DNA from: Candidatus Pantoea floridensis
Lineage (GTDB): Bacteria > Pseudomonadota > Gammaproteobacteria > Enterobacterales > Enterobacteriaceae
Direction: 5' to 3'
Length of the DNA stretch: 64,000 nucleotides
Assembly (NCBI RefSeq): GCF_900215435.1
Contig: NZ_OCMY01000001.1
Coordinates: 3,844,001-3,908,000, forward strand
Shown: positions 20,879 to 31,815 of the stretch, piece by piece
How positions within the stretch are numbered: position 1 is the stretch's first letter
Layout: the number at the start of each line of letters is the position of its first letter
Translations under genes and position numbers: made by a program
Notes under the pieces: generated by a model
The model's database searches: none
What the model saw: only the letters and a program-made list of their open reading frames with translations
What the model was told of the DNA's origin: nothing

Positions 20879-22207
20879 GTGCAGCAGATAGCCCGCTCTG
20901 TCGCCCTCGCATTTAATAATTTGCCGCGCCCCCACCGCGTTATGCTGGGTTCATTAACCGTAGTGACTTTGGCCGTCGCCGTTTGGCGGCCATACGTTTA
21001 TCATCCCCATGATGTTGCACCCATCGTGAAAACTATCGCGCTGGACAAAGACGAACTGCGGACCTTGCTGCCCGAAGCCAGCGAGCCGATCGACCAAACC
21101 ACCGAAGAGCCGGAAGAAGATATTCCTGCCGACGACATTGATAAAGACGTCCCGGACAATTCAAACGTCCATGATTACACCGTCTCTTCAGGCGATACGC
21201 TGAGCAGTGCGCTGAATCAGTACGGTATTGAGCTGGGCGATATCAATGCGCTGGTTAGCAGTGATAAAGACCTGCGCAATATGCGCGTCGGCCAGCAACT
21301 TAGCTGGACGCTGGACGCGGATGGGCAACTACAAACCTTCAGTTGGGAAATCGATCGCCGTGAAACCCGTACTTATCAGCGCGCCGATAACGGTAGCTTT
21401 ACGATGCAGCAGGCGCTGCAAAAGGGTGAATGGCAGAACAACGTGCTGAAAGGCGAAGTGCGAGGCAGTTTTGCTGCCAGTGCTCAGCGGGCGGGATTGA
21501 CCAGCGCAGAAACCAGTAACGTCATCAAAGCAATGCAGTGGCAGATGGATTTCCGCAAGCTGCGCGCAGGCGATGATTTTAGCGTACTGATGTCGCGTGA
21601 AATGCTCGATGGCAAAAGTGCACAAAGCCAACTGCTTGGCGTACGTCTGCGCACCGGGGGCAAAGATTACTACGCCTTCCGCGCGGAAGATGGCAAGTTC
21701 TACGACCGTAACGCATCCGGCCTGGCACGTGGTTTCATGCGTTTCCCAACGGTTAAGCAGTATCGCGTCTCCTCTAACTTCAATCCTCGCCGTCTTAATC
21801 CGGTGACTGGGCGTATCGCACCGCATAAAGGTGTCGATTTCGCCCTGCCTATCGGCACGCCGGTATTGGCGGTGGGTGATGGGGAAGTGGTGATGGCGAA
21901 GAACGGCGGCGCGGCGGGCAATTACGTGGCCATTCGCCACGGCCGTCAGTATATGACGCGTTACATGCATTTGAGCAAGGCGCTGGTGAAGCCTGGACAA
22001 AAAGTGAAACGAGGCGATCGCATTGCGCTCTCGGGTAACACTGGACGCTCTACTGGCCCACATCTGCACTATGAAGTGTGGATCAATAACCAGGCTGTCA
22101 ATCCATTAACGGCGAAACTACCACGCATGGAAGGGCTGACCGGCAAAGATCGCAGCACTTATATGGCGCAAGTGAAAACCTGGCTGCCGCAATTAACGCT
22201 GAAATAG
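20879..22207 (+). CDS. mepM: Murein DD-endopeptidase MepM
   Basis: The 442-residue enzyme cuts D-Ala-mDAP cross-links so that new peptidoglycan can be inserted. It has one N-terminal transmembrane segment (about 20-38), an acidic linker, a LysM domain (about 100-145), and a C-terminal M23 metallopeptidase domain with zinc ligands in HKGVDFALP, and HLHYE near 398. The start is a GTG 13 bp after znuA. Confidence 0.95.
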   Translation: MQQIARSVALAFNNLPRPHRVMLGSLTVVTLAVAVWRPYVYHPHDVAPIVKTIALDKDELRTLLPEASEPIDQTTEEPEEDIPADDIDKDVPDNSNVHDYTVSSGDTLSSALNQYGIELGDINALVSSDKDLRNMRVGQQLSWTLDADGQLQTFSWEIDRRETRTYQRADNGSFTMQQALQKGEWQNNVLKGEVRGSFAASAQRAGLTSAETSNVIKAMQWQMDFRKLRAGDDFSVLMSREMLDGKSAQSQLLGVRLRTGGKDYYAFRAEDGKFYDRNASGLARGFMRFPTVKQYRVSSNFNPRRLNPVTGRIAPHKGVDFALPIGTPVLAVGDGEVVMAKNGGAAGNYVAIRHGRQYMTRYMHLSKALVKPGQKVKRGDRIALSGNTGRSTGPHLHYEVWINNQAVNPLTAKLPRMEGLTGKDRSTYMAQVKTWLPQLTLK

Positions 22208-22230
22208 CGCACATTTTCGCGTAACACCGG

Positions 22231-22260
22231 AAAAACCGACGGATTCTTCGTCGGTTTTTT
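22231..22260 (+). terminator. Rho-independent terminator of mepM
   Basis: An AAACCGACG / CGTCGGTTT stem continues into a T run, 23 bp after the mepM stop. Confidence 0.85.
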
Positions 22261-22334
22261 GCTATCTGGCGCATGAAGATTGCAAAATAAACCATCGTCA
22301 CTATTATTGACCGGTCATTGTCAGAGGCGAGTGC

Positions 22335-23312
22335 ATGGAAACCCGAAAGAAAAATAACAGTGAGTTTATTCCCGTTTTTCAACGTTCTTTTTTGAAGCCG
22401 AAATACTGGGGCAGTTGGTTGGCGGTTGGCGCGCTGGCTGGCATGGCGTTGCTTCCCGCCAAAGTGCGCGATCCTATTCTGGGCGGATTGGGCAAGTTCG
22501 CTGGCAAGCTGGCGAAGAGTGCGCGTCGTCGTGCGCTGATCAATCTCTATTATTGCCTGCCAGAATTGAGTGAGGCGCAGCGCGAAGAGATTGCTGATCG
22601 TATGTTTGCTACTGCACCGCAGGCGATGGCAATGATGGCGGAGCTCGGCTTACGCAATCCTGCACACGTGCGAAAGCGTGTCGAGTGGCACGGCCGGGAA
22701 ATCATTGAGCAGCTGCAGGCGAATAAAGAAAATGTCATTTTCCTGGTGCCGCACGGTTGGGCGGTCGATATTCCCGCCATGCTGTTGGCGTCTGAAGGCC
22801 AGATGATGGCGGCGATGTTCCACAATCAGAGCGATCCGTTAATGGATTATCTGTGGAATACCGTGCGTCGCCGTTTCGGCGGGCGTATGCATGCGCGTAA
22901 CGATGGCATCAAACCGTTTATCGCTTCGGTGCGTCAGGGCTACTACGGCTATTATCTGCCCGATCAGGATCATGGCGCAGAACACAGTGAGTTTGTGGAT
23001 TTCTTTGCCACTTACAAAGCCACGCTACCGGCCGTGGGTCGTCTGATGAAAGTGTGTCGCGCCCGCGTGGTACCGCTTTTTCCGGTATATAACAGCGAAA
23101 CGCACCGGCTGGAAATCTATGTGCGTCCGCCAATGGACGATTTGCTGGAAGCGGATGACAACACGCTGGCACGTCGCATGAATGAAGAAGTGGAAGTATT
23201 CGTGCGTCCGCATCCTGAGCAGTACACCTGGATTTTGAAGCTGCTAAAGACGCGCAAAGAAGGAGATATCGAACCTTATGCGCGCAAAGAACTTTATCCG
23301 CGCAAGAAATAA
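22335..23312 (+). CDS. lpxM: Lipid A acyltransferase LpxM
   Basis: A 325-residue inner-membrane late acyltransferase that adds the secondary myristoyl chain to lipid A. The catalytic HX4D motif appears as HGWAVD near residue 138, preceded by a membrane-anchoring segment at about 20-45 ([18 protein letters not shown]). LpxM is preferred over LpxL because of the HGWAVDIP motif and position after mepM. The ATG follows a GAGGCGAG sequence. Confidence 0.93.
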   Translation: METRKKNNSEFIPVFQRSFLKPKYWGSWLAVGALAGMALLPAKVRDPILGGLGKFAGKLAKSARRRALINLYYCLPELSEAQREEIADRMFATAPQAMAMMAELGLRNPAHVRKRVEWHGREIIEQLQANKENVIFLVPHGWAVDIPAMLLASEGQMMAAMFHNQSDPLMDYLWNTVRRRFGGRMHARNDGIKPFIASVRQGYYGYYLPDQDHGAEHSEFVDFFATYKATLPAVGRLMKVCRARVVPLFPVYNSETHRLEIYVRPPMDDLLEADDNTLARRMNEEVEVFVRPHPEQYTWILKLLKTRKEGDIEPYARKELYPRKK

Positions 23313-23320
23313 TTCGTTGA

Positions 23321-23360
23321 GTCGCCATTGATGGCGACCAGGTGCGCATCAATGCGCACC
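23321..23360. repeat. Tandem palindromes after lpxM
   Basis: Two adjacent hairpins, GTCGCCAT-tg-ATGGCGAC and GGTGCGCAT-ca-ATGCGCACC, lie between convergent lpxM and the MFS gene. The first shares its GTCGCCA/TGGCGAC arms with the palindrome at 29802-29821. They may act as a weak bidirectional terminator or be copies of a short dispersed repeat. Confidence 0.6.
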
Positions 23361-23389
23361 TTCCAACATGCCGGGCCCTAATCTGTCAA

Positions 23390-24622
23390 TCACGCTGCTT
23401 TTACATGACTGCGACGTTTCCGTTCACGCAGGAAGAGCGTCACCAGACCAAACCACAATACGCCAGCCGCAAAGTTGATGCCGCTAAACCACGGCGTACC
23501 GCCGCTGAAATAGCCACTCTTTGCCAGCTCAATACCTACGGCTAAGGTCAGAATACTGATCATGCCGAGCATTGCCGCGACGCTGCCTTTGCCTTCGTCA
23601 CTGGAGTAGAGCGTTAAGCGATAAAGTCCAGCGTTCACCATGCCTGCGCCAAATGCGTACAAGCTCAAACCTGCTGTCAGCAGCAGATAGGTGTGGCTAT
23701 TAAGCAAATTCGCCAACAGCGCAATACTCAACCCAATCAGGATTGGCCATGCGGCAAATTTTACCGGCTGCTCAATCGGAACGCGGCCCGCCAATTTGCC
23801 CAACGTGATATTCCCGGCAATCATTGCTAAAAATACCGGCAGTTGCAGTAGAGCATATTGCATCCGCGACAGCCCTTCATCGTGCATCAGAATCACCGGC
23901 GACAGGGCTACCCATGTAAGGATGGGAATAAACACTAAACCAATCGCAAATGATCCATACATGACCTGGCGATCGCGCGCTAAACGCGCATAGCCACGTG
24001 CCAGCGTGGGCAAGGCGATGGAGTGGCTGCGATCGCCAGCGGTTTCTGGCATTACGCGCCACAGCAGGGCAAAAGCGATGACGCTGCAGATGGCAAACAG
24101 CCAGAACATGCTGCGCCACTCGCCAACCGTGAGCCACGCGGCGCCGGCCAAGGGTCCCGCTAACGGCGCAAGCAGCGCAACGTTGGCCATCAGCGCCATC
24201 ATGCGCACTGCCAGTGCTTCAGCAAAGGCTTCCTGCACCGCCGCATAGCTGACTGCGCCAATGAAACACAGGCTGATGCCCTGAATGAACCGCAGCGCGA
24301 CAAACTCTTCAATGCTGCTGACCCAGGTGGTGAGAATACAAGCGGCAGCAAAGAACAGAATGCCAAACAGCAATACGGGGCGACGGCCATATTTATCGGA
24401 AAGCGGGCCAAGCAGCCACTGCAATACAACGCCGCCCATCAAATAAGCGGTCAGCGATGTTGATACCCATTCAGGACCCACGCCGAATTCTGAGGTTACC
24501 AGCAACATGCCGGGCTGAATCATGTCGTGCGCGATATAGGTCGCAAATTCGAATAACACCAACGCGAGCGGAAACAGCAGTACGCGCCCGGTAAGTTGGG
24601 TAATAGGTTGATAGCGGGCCAT
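23390..24622 (-). CDS. MdfA/MdtM-family multidrug efflux MFS transporter
   Basis: A 410-residue, twelve-helix drug/H+ antiporter. MdfA-type signatures are clear: LVLFEFATYIAHDMIQPGML in helix 1 with the acidic membrane residues, WLLGPLSDKYGRRPVLL in the helix 2-3 loop, RFIQGISLCFIGAV in helix 4 and ALMANVALLAPLAGPLAGA in helix 5 (motif C). Such pumps export cationic and uncharged drugs. Whether it is the MdfA or MdtM orthologue cannot be decided here. Confidence 0.87.
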   Translation of the reverse strand: MARYQPITQLTGRVLLFPLALVLFEFATYIAHDMIQPGMLLVTSEFGVGPEWVSTSLTAYLMGGVVLQWLLGPLSDKYGRRPVLLFGILFFAAACILTTWVSSIEEFVALRFIQGISLCFIGAVSYAAVQEAFAEALAVRMMALMANVALLAPLAGPLAGAAWLTVGEWRSMFWLFAICSVIAFALLWRVMPETAGDRSHSIALPTLARGYARLARDRQVMYGSFAIGLVFIPILTWVALSPVILMHDEGLSRMQYALLQLPVFLAMIAGNITLGKLAGRVPIEQPVKFAAWPILIGLSIALLANLLNSHTYLLLTAGLSLYAFGAGMVNAGLYRLTLYSSDEGKGSVAAMLGMISILTLAVGIELAKSGYFSGGTPWFSGINFAAGVLWFGLVTLFLRERKRRSHVKAA

Positions 24623-24638
24623 CTGGCCTCCTTGTCAA

Positions 24639-24674
24639 AAAAATAAAAACGCGACTGCCAGGCAGTCGCGTTTG
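24639..24674 (-). terminator. pykA terminator
   Basis: A long stem (ACGCGACTGCC / GGCAGTCGCGT) followed on the minus strand by TTTTATTTTTTT lies 35 bp after the pykA stop and upstream of the MFS gene. Confidence 0.8.
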
Positions 24675-24708
24675 TCCATGTTGTTACAGCCGCTGTCGGT
24701 AGTGCGTA

Positions 24709-26151
24709 TTAATCTACGCGCAGCACACGGCTGGTATTGGTGGTACCGGTGGTCGCCATCACGTCGCCCTGGGTGACAATCACCAGGTCGCCTGACACGA
24801 GGAAACCTTTGTCGCGCAACAGATTCACTGCATCGTGCGCGGCGGCAACACCGTCATTATTACTGTCGAAAAATACTGGCGTAACGCCACGATAGAGCGC
24901 CGTGAGATTCAGCGTACGTTCGTGACGTGACATGGCGAAGATCGGCAAACCAGAGGTAATACGTGACGTCATCAGCGCAGTACGGCCTGATTCAGTCATG
25001 GTGATGATGGCTGAAACCCCTTGCAGATGGTTGGCAGCATACATCGCAGACATTGCAATGGCTTCCTCAACGTTATCGAATTGCACCTCAAGGCGGTGCT
25101 TGGAGACGTTAACGCTAGGGATTTTTTCTGCGCCGAGGCACACCTTAGCCATTGCGGATACGGTCTCTGCCGGATATTGGCCCGCCGCGGTTTCGGCCGA
25201 GAGCATAACGGCATCGGTACCATCGAGCACGGCATTCGCCACGTCCATCACTTCCGCACGCGTTGGCATCGGATTGGTGATCATTGATTCCATCATCTGC
25301 GTAGCGGTGATGATGGTGCGGTTTAGCTGACGTGCGCGACGAATCAGCGCCTTCTGAATACCGACCAGTTCCGGATCTCCAATCTCAACACCCAGATCAC
25401 CACGCGCCACCATTACCACATCTGATGCCAGAATGATGTCATCCATCGCTTCCTGTGAAGCAACGGCTTCAGCACGTTCAACTTTCGCCACGAGCTTAGC
25501 GTCGCAACCGGCATCGCGCGCCAGGCGGCGAGCATAGTTCATATCTTCGCCGTTACGCGGGAAAGAAACAGCGAGATAATCCACGCCGATTTTGGCGGCG
25601 GTGATGATATCGACTTTGTCTTTCTCTGTCAGCGCGTCAGCAGATAAGCCACCACCCAGTTTGTTGATACCTTTGTTGTTGGAAAGCGGGCCGCCGACGG
25701 TTACTTCGGTGAATACTTTGGCGCCCTGGACTTCCAGCACTTTCAACTGCACGCGACCATCATCCAGCAGCAGAATATCGCCCGGCACCACATCTTCTGG
25801 CAGGCCTTTATAGTCAATACCGACTTTCTCTTTATCGCCTTCGCCTTTGCTCAAATCGGCATCCAGCAGGAAGCGGTCGCCAACATTAAGGAAAACTTTG
25901 CCTTCTTTGAAGGTTGATACGCGAATTTTCGGCCCCTGCAGGTCGCCAAGAATCGCCACGTGGCGACCCAATTTCGCGGCAATCTCACGCACCTTGTTGG
26001 CGCGCTGCTGATGATCTTCTGGTGTGCCGTGGGAGAAGTTGAGTCGTACAACGTTAGCACCTGCCGCGATGATTTTTTCGAGGTTATTGTCGCGATCGGT
26101 GGCTGGACCGAGGGTTGTAACGATCTTGGTTCTTCTGAGACGTCTGGACAT
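24709..26151 (-). CDS. pykA: Pyruvate kinase II
   Basis: The 480-residue enzyme makes pyruvate and ATP from phosphoenolpyruvate and ADP. The start [20 protein letters not shown] is nearly that of E. coli PykA, and I chose it over an upstream ATG. Key sites: [35 protein letters not shown] and [13 protein letters not shown]. The AMP-responsive isozyme is indicated by similarity. Its gene order with hexR and zwf is conserved. Confidence 0.97.
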   Translation of the reverse strand: MSRRLRRTKIVTTLGPATDRDNNLEKIIAAGANVVRLNFSHGTPEDHQQRANKVREIAAKLGRHVAILGDLQGPKIRVSTFKEGKVFLNVGDRFLLDADLSKGEGDKEKVGIDYKGLPEDVVPGDILLLDDGRVQLKVLEVQGAKVFTEVTVGGPLSNNKGINKLGGGLSADALTEKDKVDIITAAKIGVDYLAVSFPRNGEDMNYARRLARDAGCDAKLVAKVERAEAVASQEAMDDIILASDVVMVARGDLGVEIGDPELVGIQKALIRRARQLNRTIITATQMMESMITNPMPTRAEVMDVANAVLDGTDAVMLSAETAAGQYPAETVSAMAKVCLGAEKIPSVNVSKHRLEVQFDNVEEAIAMSAMYAANHLQGVSAIITMTESGRTALMTSRITSGLPIFAMSRHERTLNLTALYRGVTPVFFDSNNDGVAAAHDAVNLLRDKGFLVSGDLVIVTQGDVMATTGTTNTSRVLRVD

Positions 26152-26258
26152 GAAGGACTCCGTTAGCAAAGTAGCGTGTCGCTCTCAAGTGACACGTAGT
26201 GTTCATCTATTCTATATGATTGATGGGCTGTGATTCGACTCACATTGTGAATGTGATG

Positions 26259-27113
26259 TTAATTATTTTCCTGCGGCTGTTTCTCCAGGCGCGAATCTTT
26301 TAGCGCTTCTTTCACCCGTTTCAGATTCTCACGGAAAGAGGCGCCGCGCTCAAGGGTAAACCCCGTCGCCAGTACATCAACCACGGTTAATTGTGCCAGG
26401 CGGGAAACCATCGGCAGGTAGATATCGGTATCTTCAGGTACATCCAGCGTCAATGCCAGCGTCGCTTCTGCTGCCAGCGGTGAACCCGGAGAAGTGATAG
26501 CCAGCACAGTGGAAGCGTTTACACGCGCCAGGCGAGCCAGTTCTATCATATTTTTGGTGCGGCCAGTATGTGAGATGAGAACAAATACATCATTTGGTCC
26601 ACTATTTATGCAACTCATGCGCTGGATCACAATATCCTCTGACCAGATGACCGGCAGATTAAAACGCAGAAATTTGTTGGTGGCATCGTGTGCGACCACG
26701 GCGGAGGCGCCGAGACCGAAAAAGGCAATTTTATGCGCTTTTGTAAGGGCCAAAACTGCCTGATGAATCACCTCAACATCGAGCTGCTGACGCACGCGAC
26801 TCAAACCGGCTAGTGCAGAATCAAAAATCTTATGGCTAAAGCTTTCGACGCTGTCATTTTCTTCCACATCACGGCTGACCCAGGTTGGGCCTTTTGCCAG
26901 ACTCTGCGCGAGCTGCAACTTGAAATCAGGAAAGCCGCGTGTGCCCATGCGATGACAAAAGCGATTCACCGTGGGTTCGCTGACGTCAGCAGCACGTGCA
27001 AGCGTGGCGATGCTGGAGTGCATCGCCTGTTGAGGAGCAGCAAGAATCTGTTCTGCTACTTTACGTTCCGATTTGCTCAGCGCCGCTAATTGCGCCTGAA
27101 TCTGTTCCAGCAT
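26259..27113 (-). CDS. hexR: HexR, RpiR-family regulator of central carbon metabolism
   Basis: The 284-residue protein has an N-terminal RpiR helix-turn-helix (about 1-77, ATLARAADVSEPTVNRFCHRMG) and a C-terminal SIS sugar-phosphate-binding domain (about 120-255, KIAFFGLGASAVVAHD and LISHTGRTKNMIEL). HexR usually represses zwf and Entner-Doudoroff genes and is released by 2-keto-3-deoxy-6-phosphogluconate. It is divergent from zwf, and a HexR palindrome lies between them. Confidence 0.95.
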   Translation of the reverse strand: MLEQIQAQLAALSKSERKVAEQILAAPQQAMHSSIATLARAADVSEPTVNRFCHRMGTRGFPDFKLQLAQSLAKGPTWVSRDVEENDSVESFSHKIFDSALAGLSRVRQQLDVEVIHQAVLALTKAHKIAFFGLGASAVVAHDATNKFLRFNLPVIWSEDIVIQRMSCINSGPNDVFVLISHTGRTKNMIELARLARVNASTVLAITSPGSPLAAEATLALTLDVPEDTDIYLPMVSRLAQLTVVDVLATGFTLERGASFRENLKRVKEALKDSRLEKQPQENN

Positions 27114-27408
27114 GGTTTAACCTAATGACCGTCAATCACTTTTCCGCGTTCACCGATGGATGAAATCGCTGCCAATTCTCAAGAATATACCGTGTAATAG
27201 AGGCACGCACGCAGCGAAGGACAAATGTAAGCGCGAATTTTTTGCGATACTTTGATCGCTGACGTGTTTTGCCGCGACAAACATCGAAACAGAAAAAGTG
27301 CTCAAATGGCACGCTACAACACACTTAACACCTTTAATTCGTTCACAGTTAACGCCAGCAAAGGCTGCGTTCGGGTTGTCCTGAACCGGCGAAAAACGTA
27401 CATTGTGC

Positions 27409-27423
27409 TGTAAGAAAATTACA
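27409..27423. promoter_or_regulatory. HexR operator before zwf
   Basis: TGTAAGAAAATTACA fits the HexR palindrome TGTARTTWWAYTACA at all but the central positions, about 60 bp before the zwf start. Confidence 0.7.
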
Positions 27424-27484
27424 ATAAGGACCTGGCGTGATGAGAACGCTCAAGCCGGGTATATCCTGCAACGAGGAGAGGAAA

Positions 27485-28960
27485 ATGGCGGTTACACAAA
27501 CAGCCCAGGCATGCGATCTGGTGATTTTCGGTGCCAAAGGCGATCTTGCTCGCCGTAAACTGTTGCCATCACTGTATCAGCTGGAAAAAGCCGGTCAGAT
27601 TCATGAAACCACTCGCATTATTGGCGTAGGCCGCGCGGATTGGGACAAGGATGCGTACACCAAAGTGGTTCGTGAAGCGCTGGAAACCTTCATGAAAGAG
27701 AAAATCGACGAAGCGCTGTGGGACACACTCAGCAGCCGTCTCGATTTTTGTAACCTCGACGTTAATGACACCTCGCATTTCACCAAACTGGGCAAAATGC
27801 TTGACCAGAAAAATCGTGTCACCATCAACTATTTCGCCATGCCGCCAAGCACCTTCGGCGCAATTTGTGACGGTTTGGGCGCCGCGAAGCTGAACGCCAA
27901 ACCGGCACGCGTGGTGATGGAAAAGCCGCTTGGCACCTCACTGGAAACCTCGCAAGAGATCAATGACAGCGTCGGCAAATACTTTGAAGAGAGCCAGGTC
28001 TTCCGTATTGACCACTATCTCGGTAAAGAGACGGTGCTTAATCTGCTGGCGCTGCGTTTCGCCAACTCGATTTTCGTTAACAACTGGGACAATCGCACTA
28101 TCGATCATGTGCAGATTACCGTGGCAGAAGAAGTGGGCATTGAAGGCCGCTGGGGTTATTTCGACAAAGCCGGCCAGATGCGCGACATGATCCAGAACCA
28201 CCTGTTGCAGATCCTGACGATGATCGCCATGTCGCCGCCGTCCGATCTCAGCGCGGATGCCATCCGTGATGAGAAAGTGAAAGTGCTGCGTTCCCTGCGT
28301 CGTATTGATCAGACTAACGTGCGCGAGAAAACCGTGCGTGGCCAATACACCGCGGGCTTCGTGCAGGGTAAAAAAGTGCCGGGCTACCTGGAAGAAGAGG
28401 GCGCCAATAAGCAGAGCGCCACGGAAAGCTTTGTCGCCATCCGCGTCGATATCGATAACTGGCGTTGGGCTGGCGTGCCGTTCTATCTGCGTACCGGCAA
28501 GCGTTTGCCGACCAAATGCTCTGAAGTGGTGGTCTACTTCAAGAACCCAGAGATGAACCTGTTCAAAGACTCTTATGCCGAACTGCCACAGAACAAATTA
28601 ACCATTCGTCTGCAGCCGGACGAAGGTGTGGATATCGAAATCCTGAATAAAGTGCCGGGACTCGATCACAAACATAAGCTGCAAACCACCAAGCTGGATC
28701 TGAGCTATTCAGAAACTTTCAACCAGTCGCATCTGGCCGATGCTTACGAGCGTCTGCTGCTGGAAACCATGCGCGGCATTCAGGCGCTGTTTGTGCGTCG
28801 TGACGAAGTAGAGGCCGCCTGGGGCTGGGTGGATTCCATCATTGATGCCTGGAACGCCGATGCCGAAGCGCCGAAGCCGTATCAGGCTGGCACCTGGGGG
28901 CCGGTGGCTTCTGTCGCGATGATTACGCGCGATGGCCGTTCCTGGAACGAGTTCGAATAA
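27485..28960 (+). CDS. zwf: Glucose-6-phosphate 1-dehydrogenase
   Basis: First oxidative step of the pentose phosphate pathway, reducing NADP+ to NADPH. The 491-residue protein begins [25 protein letters not shown], with [10 protein letters not shown] as the coenzyme site and RIDHYLGKE near 195 as the active site. The ATG at 27485 has a strong AGGAGAGG before it and matches E. coli Zwf, so the frame's upstream ATG is not used. In E. coli edd follows; here it is absent. Confidence 0.98.
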   Translation: MAVTQTAQACDLVIFGAKGDLARRKLLPSLYQLEKAGQIHETTRIIGVGRADWDKDAYTKVVREALETFMKEKIDEALWDTLSSRLDFCNLDVNDTSHFTKLGKMLDQKNRVTINYFAMPPSTFGAICDGLGAAKLNAKPARVVMEKPLGTSLETSQEINDSVGKYFEESQVFRIDHYLGKETVLNLLALRFANSIFVNNWDNRTIDHVQITVAEEVGIEGRWGYFDKAGQMRDMIQNHLLQILTMIAMSPPSDLSADAIRDEKVKVLRSLRRIDQTNVREKTVRGQYTAGFVQGKKVPGYLEEEGANKQSATESFVAIRVDIDNWRWAGVPFYLRTGKRLPTKCSEVVVYFKNPEMNLFKDSYAELPQNKLTIRLQPDEGVDIEILNKVPGLDHKHKLQTTKLDLSYSETFNQSHLADAYERLLLETMRGIQALFVRRDEVEAAWGWVDSIIDAWNADAEAPKPYQAGTWGPVASVAMITRDGRSWNEFE

Positions 28961-28972
28961 TCACGCGTTGCT

Positions 28973-28999
28973 AAGCCCGCCGAATGTGCGGGCTTTTTT
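28973..28999 (+). terminator. Rho-independent terminator of zwf
   Basis: AAGCCCGC / GCGGGCTT stem plus eight T, 12 bp after the stop. It separates zwf transcription from eda. Confidence 0.9.
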
Positions 29000-29147
29000 T
29001 TGCCGAAAATTCCTTTATCTGAAAAGTGAACCCGGGTTTCAAAAAAAATTGATATCCGATAGACGCCGCTCCAGCCAATCTTGTATGGTAGGTTCCAATT
29101 ATTGACAGCGTGGCTGCGCGCCGGGCTGATGCAACTAAGGAAACGTG

Positions 29148-29789
29148 ATGAAGAACTGGAAAACAAGTGCAGAACAGATCCTGAAAACTGGCCCGGTTGT
29201 GCCGGTCATTGTGGTGAACAAACTGGAACATGCAGTGCCGATGGCTAAAGCGCTGGTTGCGGGCGGTGTGCGCGTGCTGGAAGTGACGCTGCGTACGCCG
29301 GTAGCAATGGATGCACTGCGCGCCATGATTAAAGAAGTGCCGGAAGCGATTGTTGGGGCAGGCACGGTGATTAATACACAGCAGTTGAAAGAAGTCACAG
29401 ATGCCGGTGCACAATTTGTTATCAGCCCAGGATTAACAGAGTCCCTGCTGAAAGCGGCAGTTGAAGGTCCGGTACCTTTGATTCCGGGGATCAGTACCGT
29501 ATCTGAACTGATGATCGGTATGGATTATGGTCTGCGCGAGTTCAAATTTTTCCCGGCTGAAGCCAACGGCGGCGTAAAAGCGCTGTCGGCGATTGGTGGA
29601 CCCTTCCCACAGGTGCGTTTCTGCCCGACGGGCGGCATCTCTCCGTCAAATTATCGTGAATACCTGGCCCTCAAAAGCGTGCTGTGCATTGGGGGTTCAT
29701 GGCTGGTACCCAATGATGCGCTGGAAACCGGCGACTGGGATCGCATTACGCGTCTGGCGCGTGAAGCGGTTGAAGGGGCGCGCGCGTAA
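29148..29789 (+). CDS. eda: KDPG/KHG aldolase
   Basis: A 213-residue class I aldolase that splits 2-keto-3-deoxy-6-phosphogluconate into pyruvate and glyceraldehyde-3-phosphate. The Schiff-base lysine lies in [12 protein letters not shown] near 133, and the catalytic Glu is in VLEVTLRT near 45. I chose the ATG at 29148 over the GTG one codon before. With edd absent here, its likely use is in hexuronate or ketogluconate breakdown, or with an edd elsewhere. Confidence 0.97.
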   Translation: MKNWKTSAEQILKTGPVVPVIVVNKLEHAVPMAKALVAGGVRVLEVTLRTPVAMDALRAMIKEVPEAIVGAGTVINTQQLKEVTDAGAQFVISPGLTESLLKAAVEGPVPLIPGISTVSELMIGMDYGLREFKFFPAEANGGVKALSAIGGPFPQVRFCPTGGISPSNYREYLALKSVLCIGGSWLVPNDALETGDWDRITRLAREAVEGARA

Positions 29790-29801
29790 CATCTAATATA
29801 G

Positions 29802-29821
29802 GGTCGCCATTCCTGGCGACC
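29802..29821. repeat. Palindrome between convergent eda and purT
   Basis: GGTCGCCA-ttcc-TGGCGACC lies 12 bp after both genes' 3' ends. It could serve as a bidirectional terminator, though the T runs are short. It shares arms with the palindrome after lpxM. Confidence 0.6.
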
Positions 29822-29833
29822 TCTTGAACTCAC

Positions 29834-31012
29834 TTACCCTTCAACTTTCACCGCAGCTGCACTGGCTACAGCACGCGCAATCGCGTCATCGATGGTTTCA
29901 CCGGTTGCTAACGCAACGCCCAAACGACGCTGACCAGCAATTTCCGGCTTACCAAACAGACGCAGCTGCAAGCCCGCACCCAGCGCGGCTTCGATATTGA
30001 CGAACTGCACGTCGTGGCTGTTGAGCTCAGGCAAGATCACCGCCGAAGCGGCTGGGCCATATTGACGAATACCGCCAATCGGCAAGCCAAGGAAGGCGCG
30101 GACATGCAGTGCGAACTCCGACAGATCTTGTGAAATCAGCGTCACCATGCCGGTGTCATGCGGACGCGGTGATACTTCGCTGAACACCACTTCATCACCA
30201 CACACAAACAGCTCTACGCCAAACAGACCATAGCCACCGAGCGCTTTCACCACATTAGCAGCAATATCCTGCGCGCGTTGAAGCGCCAGCTCGCTCATCT
30301 GCTGCGGCTGCCAGGATTCACGGTAATCGCCATCTTCCTGGCGGTGACCAATCGGGGCGCAGAAATGGATGCCGTCAACCGCGCTAATGGTAAGCAGGGT
30401 GATTTCAAAATCAAACTTCACCACACCTTCAACGATTACGCGACCGGCACCGGCACGTCCGCCTTGCTGCGCATAATCCCAGGCTTTGTCCAGCTGACTG
30501 GCTTCACGGATGAAGCTCTGGCCTTTACCGGAGGAGCTCATCACCGGTTTTACGATGCACGGGAATCCAATCGCGTGGGCGGCGGCGACAAAGTTCTCTT
30601 TACTGTCGGCAAACTGATACGACGAGGTTGGCAGAGACAGCTCTTCCGCTGCCAAACGGCGAATACCTTCGCGATTCATGGTCAGGCGTGCGGCGCGGGC
30701 CGTCGGCACCACTTTCTGGCCCTGCGCTTCCAGTTCCAGCAATTTTTCGGTAGCGATCGCCTCAATTTCAGGCACCACAAAATGCGGCTTTTCCTGGGCG
30801 ATTAACGCGGCAAGCGCCTCGCCATCCAGCATATTGATCACGTGGCTACGATGCGCAACGTGCATGGCGGGCGCATCGGCATAACGATCCACTGCGATCA
30901 CTTCTACACCGAGACGTTGGCACTCCAGCGCCACCTCTTTGCCTAATTCACCTGAACCTAACAGCATGACACGCGTGGCGGCAGGGCGCAGCGCGGTTCC
31001 GAGAGTTGTCAT
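29834..31012 (-). CDS. purT: Formate-dependent phosphoribosylglycinamide formyltransferase 2
   Basis: An ATP-grasp enzyme of 392 residues that formylates glycinamide ribonucleotide with formate and ATP, the THF-independent route in purine synthesis. It has the PreATP-grasp start ([22 protein letters not shown]), the ATP-grasp core ([19 protein letters not shown] near 155) and a ligand motif [26 protein letters not shown] PurR box lies about 40 bp upstream. Confidence 0.97.
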   Translation of the reverse strand: MTTLGTALRPAATRVMLLGSGELGKEVALECQRLGVEVIAVDRYADAPAMHVAHRSHVINMLDGEALAALIAQEKPHFVVPEIEAIATEKLLELEAQGQKVVPTARAARLTMNREGIRRLAAEELSLPTSSYQFADSKENFVAAAHAIGFPCIVKPVMSSSGKGQSFIREASQLDKAWDYAQQGGRAGAGRVIVEGVVKFDFEITLLTISAVDGIHFCAPIGHRQEDGDYRESWQPQQMSELALQRAQDIAANVVKALGGYGLFGVELFVCGDEVVFSEVSPRPHDTGMVTLISQDLSEFALHVRAFLGLPIGGIRQYGPAASAVILPELNSHDVQFVNIEAALGAGLQLRLFGKPEIAGQRRLGVALATGETIDDAIARAVASAAAVKVEG

Positions 31013-31050
31013 AATTTCACCTTAGCAGTCAAAATGCGCGCGCAGTATAA

Positions 31051-31066
31051 ACGAAAACGTTTGCGT
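31051..31066. promoter_or_regulatory. PurR operator of purT
   Basis: ACGAAAACGTTTGCGT, read on the minus strand, is ACGCAAACGTTTTCGT, the PurR consensus. It lies just upstream of purT and predicts repression by purines. Confidence 0.88.
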
Positions 31067-31173
31067 ACTCACGCTTTCGCCATCATCAGGTTTGCCATAC
31101 TTTTCCCGCTCTGACGTTATCTGACACAAGCTGCGGCAGCATGGAGAGCGAAAACTTAAACAGGAGTTAAACG

Positions 31174-31815
31174 ATGAGCAATTGGCTGCAGCAAATTCAA
31201 TCGGTGTTGGCGAAAAAGGGTGGAGACGGAAAATCCGGCGGCTTAAGCGATATGCTGGCACCCGGCGCTTTGGGCGGATTGGCGGGATTGCTGGTCGGCA
31301 GCAAATCGACGCGCAAGCTACTGACTAAATATGGTGGCAAAGCGTTACTGGTGGGCGGCGGCGCGGCGGCCGGGGCTCTGCTGTGGAACAAATATAAGCA
31401 GCGCGTGCGTGAAACGCATCAGGACGACGCGGGATTTGGCCAGCTACAAACGCCAATGGATCAGCGTGCAGAGCGCTTAGTGACGGCGCTGGTCTTCGCG
31501 GCGAAGAGTGATGGGCACATCGACGATCGTGAACGCGCGGCGATTGAGCAGAACATTCATCAAGCGGGGTATGGCACACAGGCTGAGGCGCTGATTCAGC
31601 AGGCGATGAATCGTCCACTCGATCCCAATTGGTTGGCGGCAGATGTGAAAAATGAAGAAGAAGCGCTGGAACTCTATTTCCTTAGCTGTGCGGCAATAGA
31701 TGTTGACCACTTTATGGAGCGCAGCTATCTCTCCGCGCTGGGCGATGCGTTAAAAATCCCTCAGGATGTCCGCGATGGCATTCAACGCGATATTGAGGCT
31801 GAAAAAGCGGCATAA
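31174..31815 (+). CDS. yebE: DUF533 tellurite-resistance-like protein YebE
   Basis: A 213-residue inner-membrane-associated protein. Residues 25-72 are glycine/alanine-rich with a predicted membrane segment ([12 protein letters not shown] and [15 protein letters not shown]); residues 95-213 form a TerB-like helical domain ([23 protein letters not shown]). YebE is envelope-stress-linked in E. coli, but its activity is unknown. It is divergent from purT. Confidence 0.9.
   Translation: MSNWLQQIQSVLAKKGGDGKSGGLSDMLAPGALGGLAGLLVGSKSTRKLLTKYGGKALLVGGGAAAGALLWNKYKQRVRETHQDDAGFGQLQTPMDQRAERLVTALVFAAKSDGHIDDRERAAIEQNIHQAGYGTQAEALIQQAMNRPLDPNWLAADVKNEEEALELYFLSCAAIDVDHFMERSYLSALGDALKIPQDVRDGIQRDIEAEKAA

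Noticed and set aside
21329..22069. 246-residue minus-strand ORF
   Set aside because: It is a shadow inside mepM without a ribosome site or recognisable domain.
26240..26256. TCACATT-gtg-AATGTGA palindrome after hexR, considered as a CRP-type site or terminator
   Set aside because: Spacing does not fit a CRP site, no T run follows on either strand, and it lies at the 3' end of hexR.
30278..30805. 175-residue plus-strand ORF
   Set aside because: It is fully antisense to purT, which is an excellent match; the composition is a shadow of that gene.
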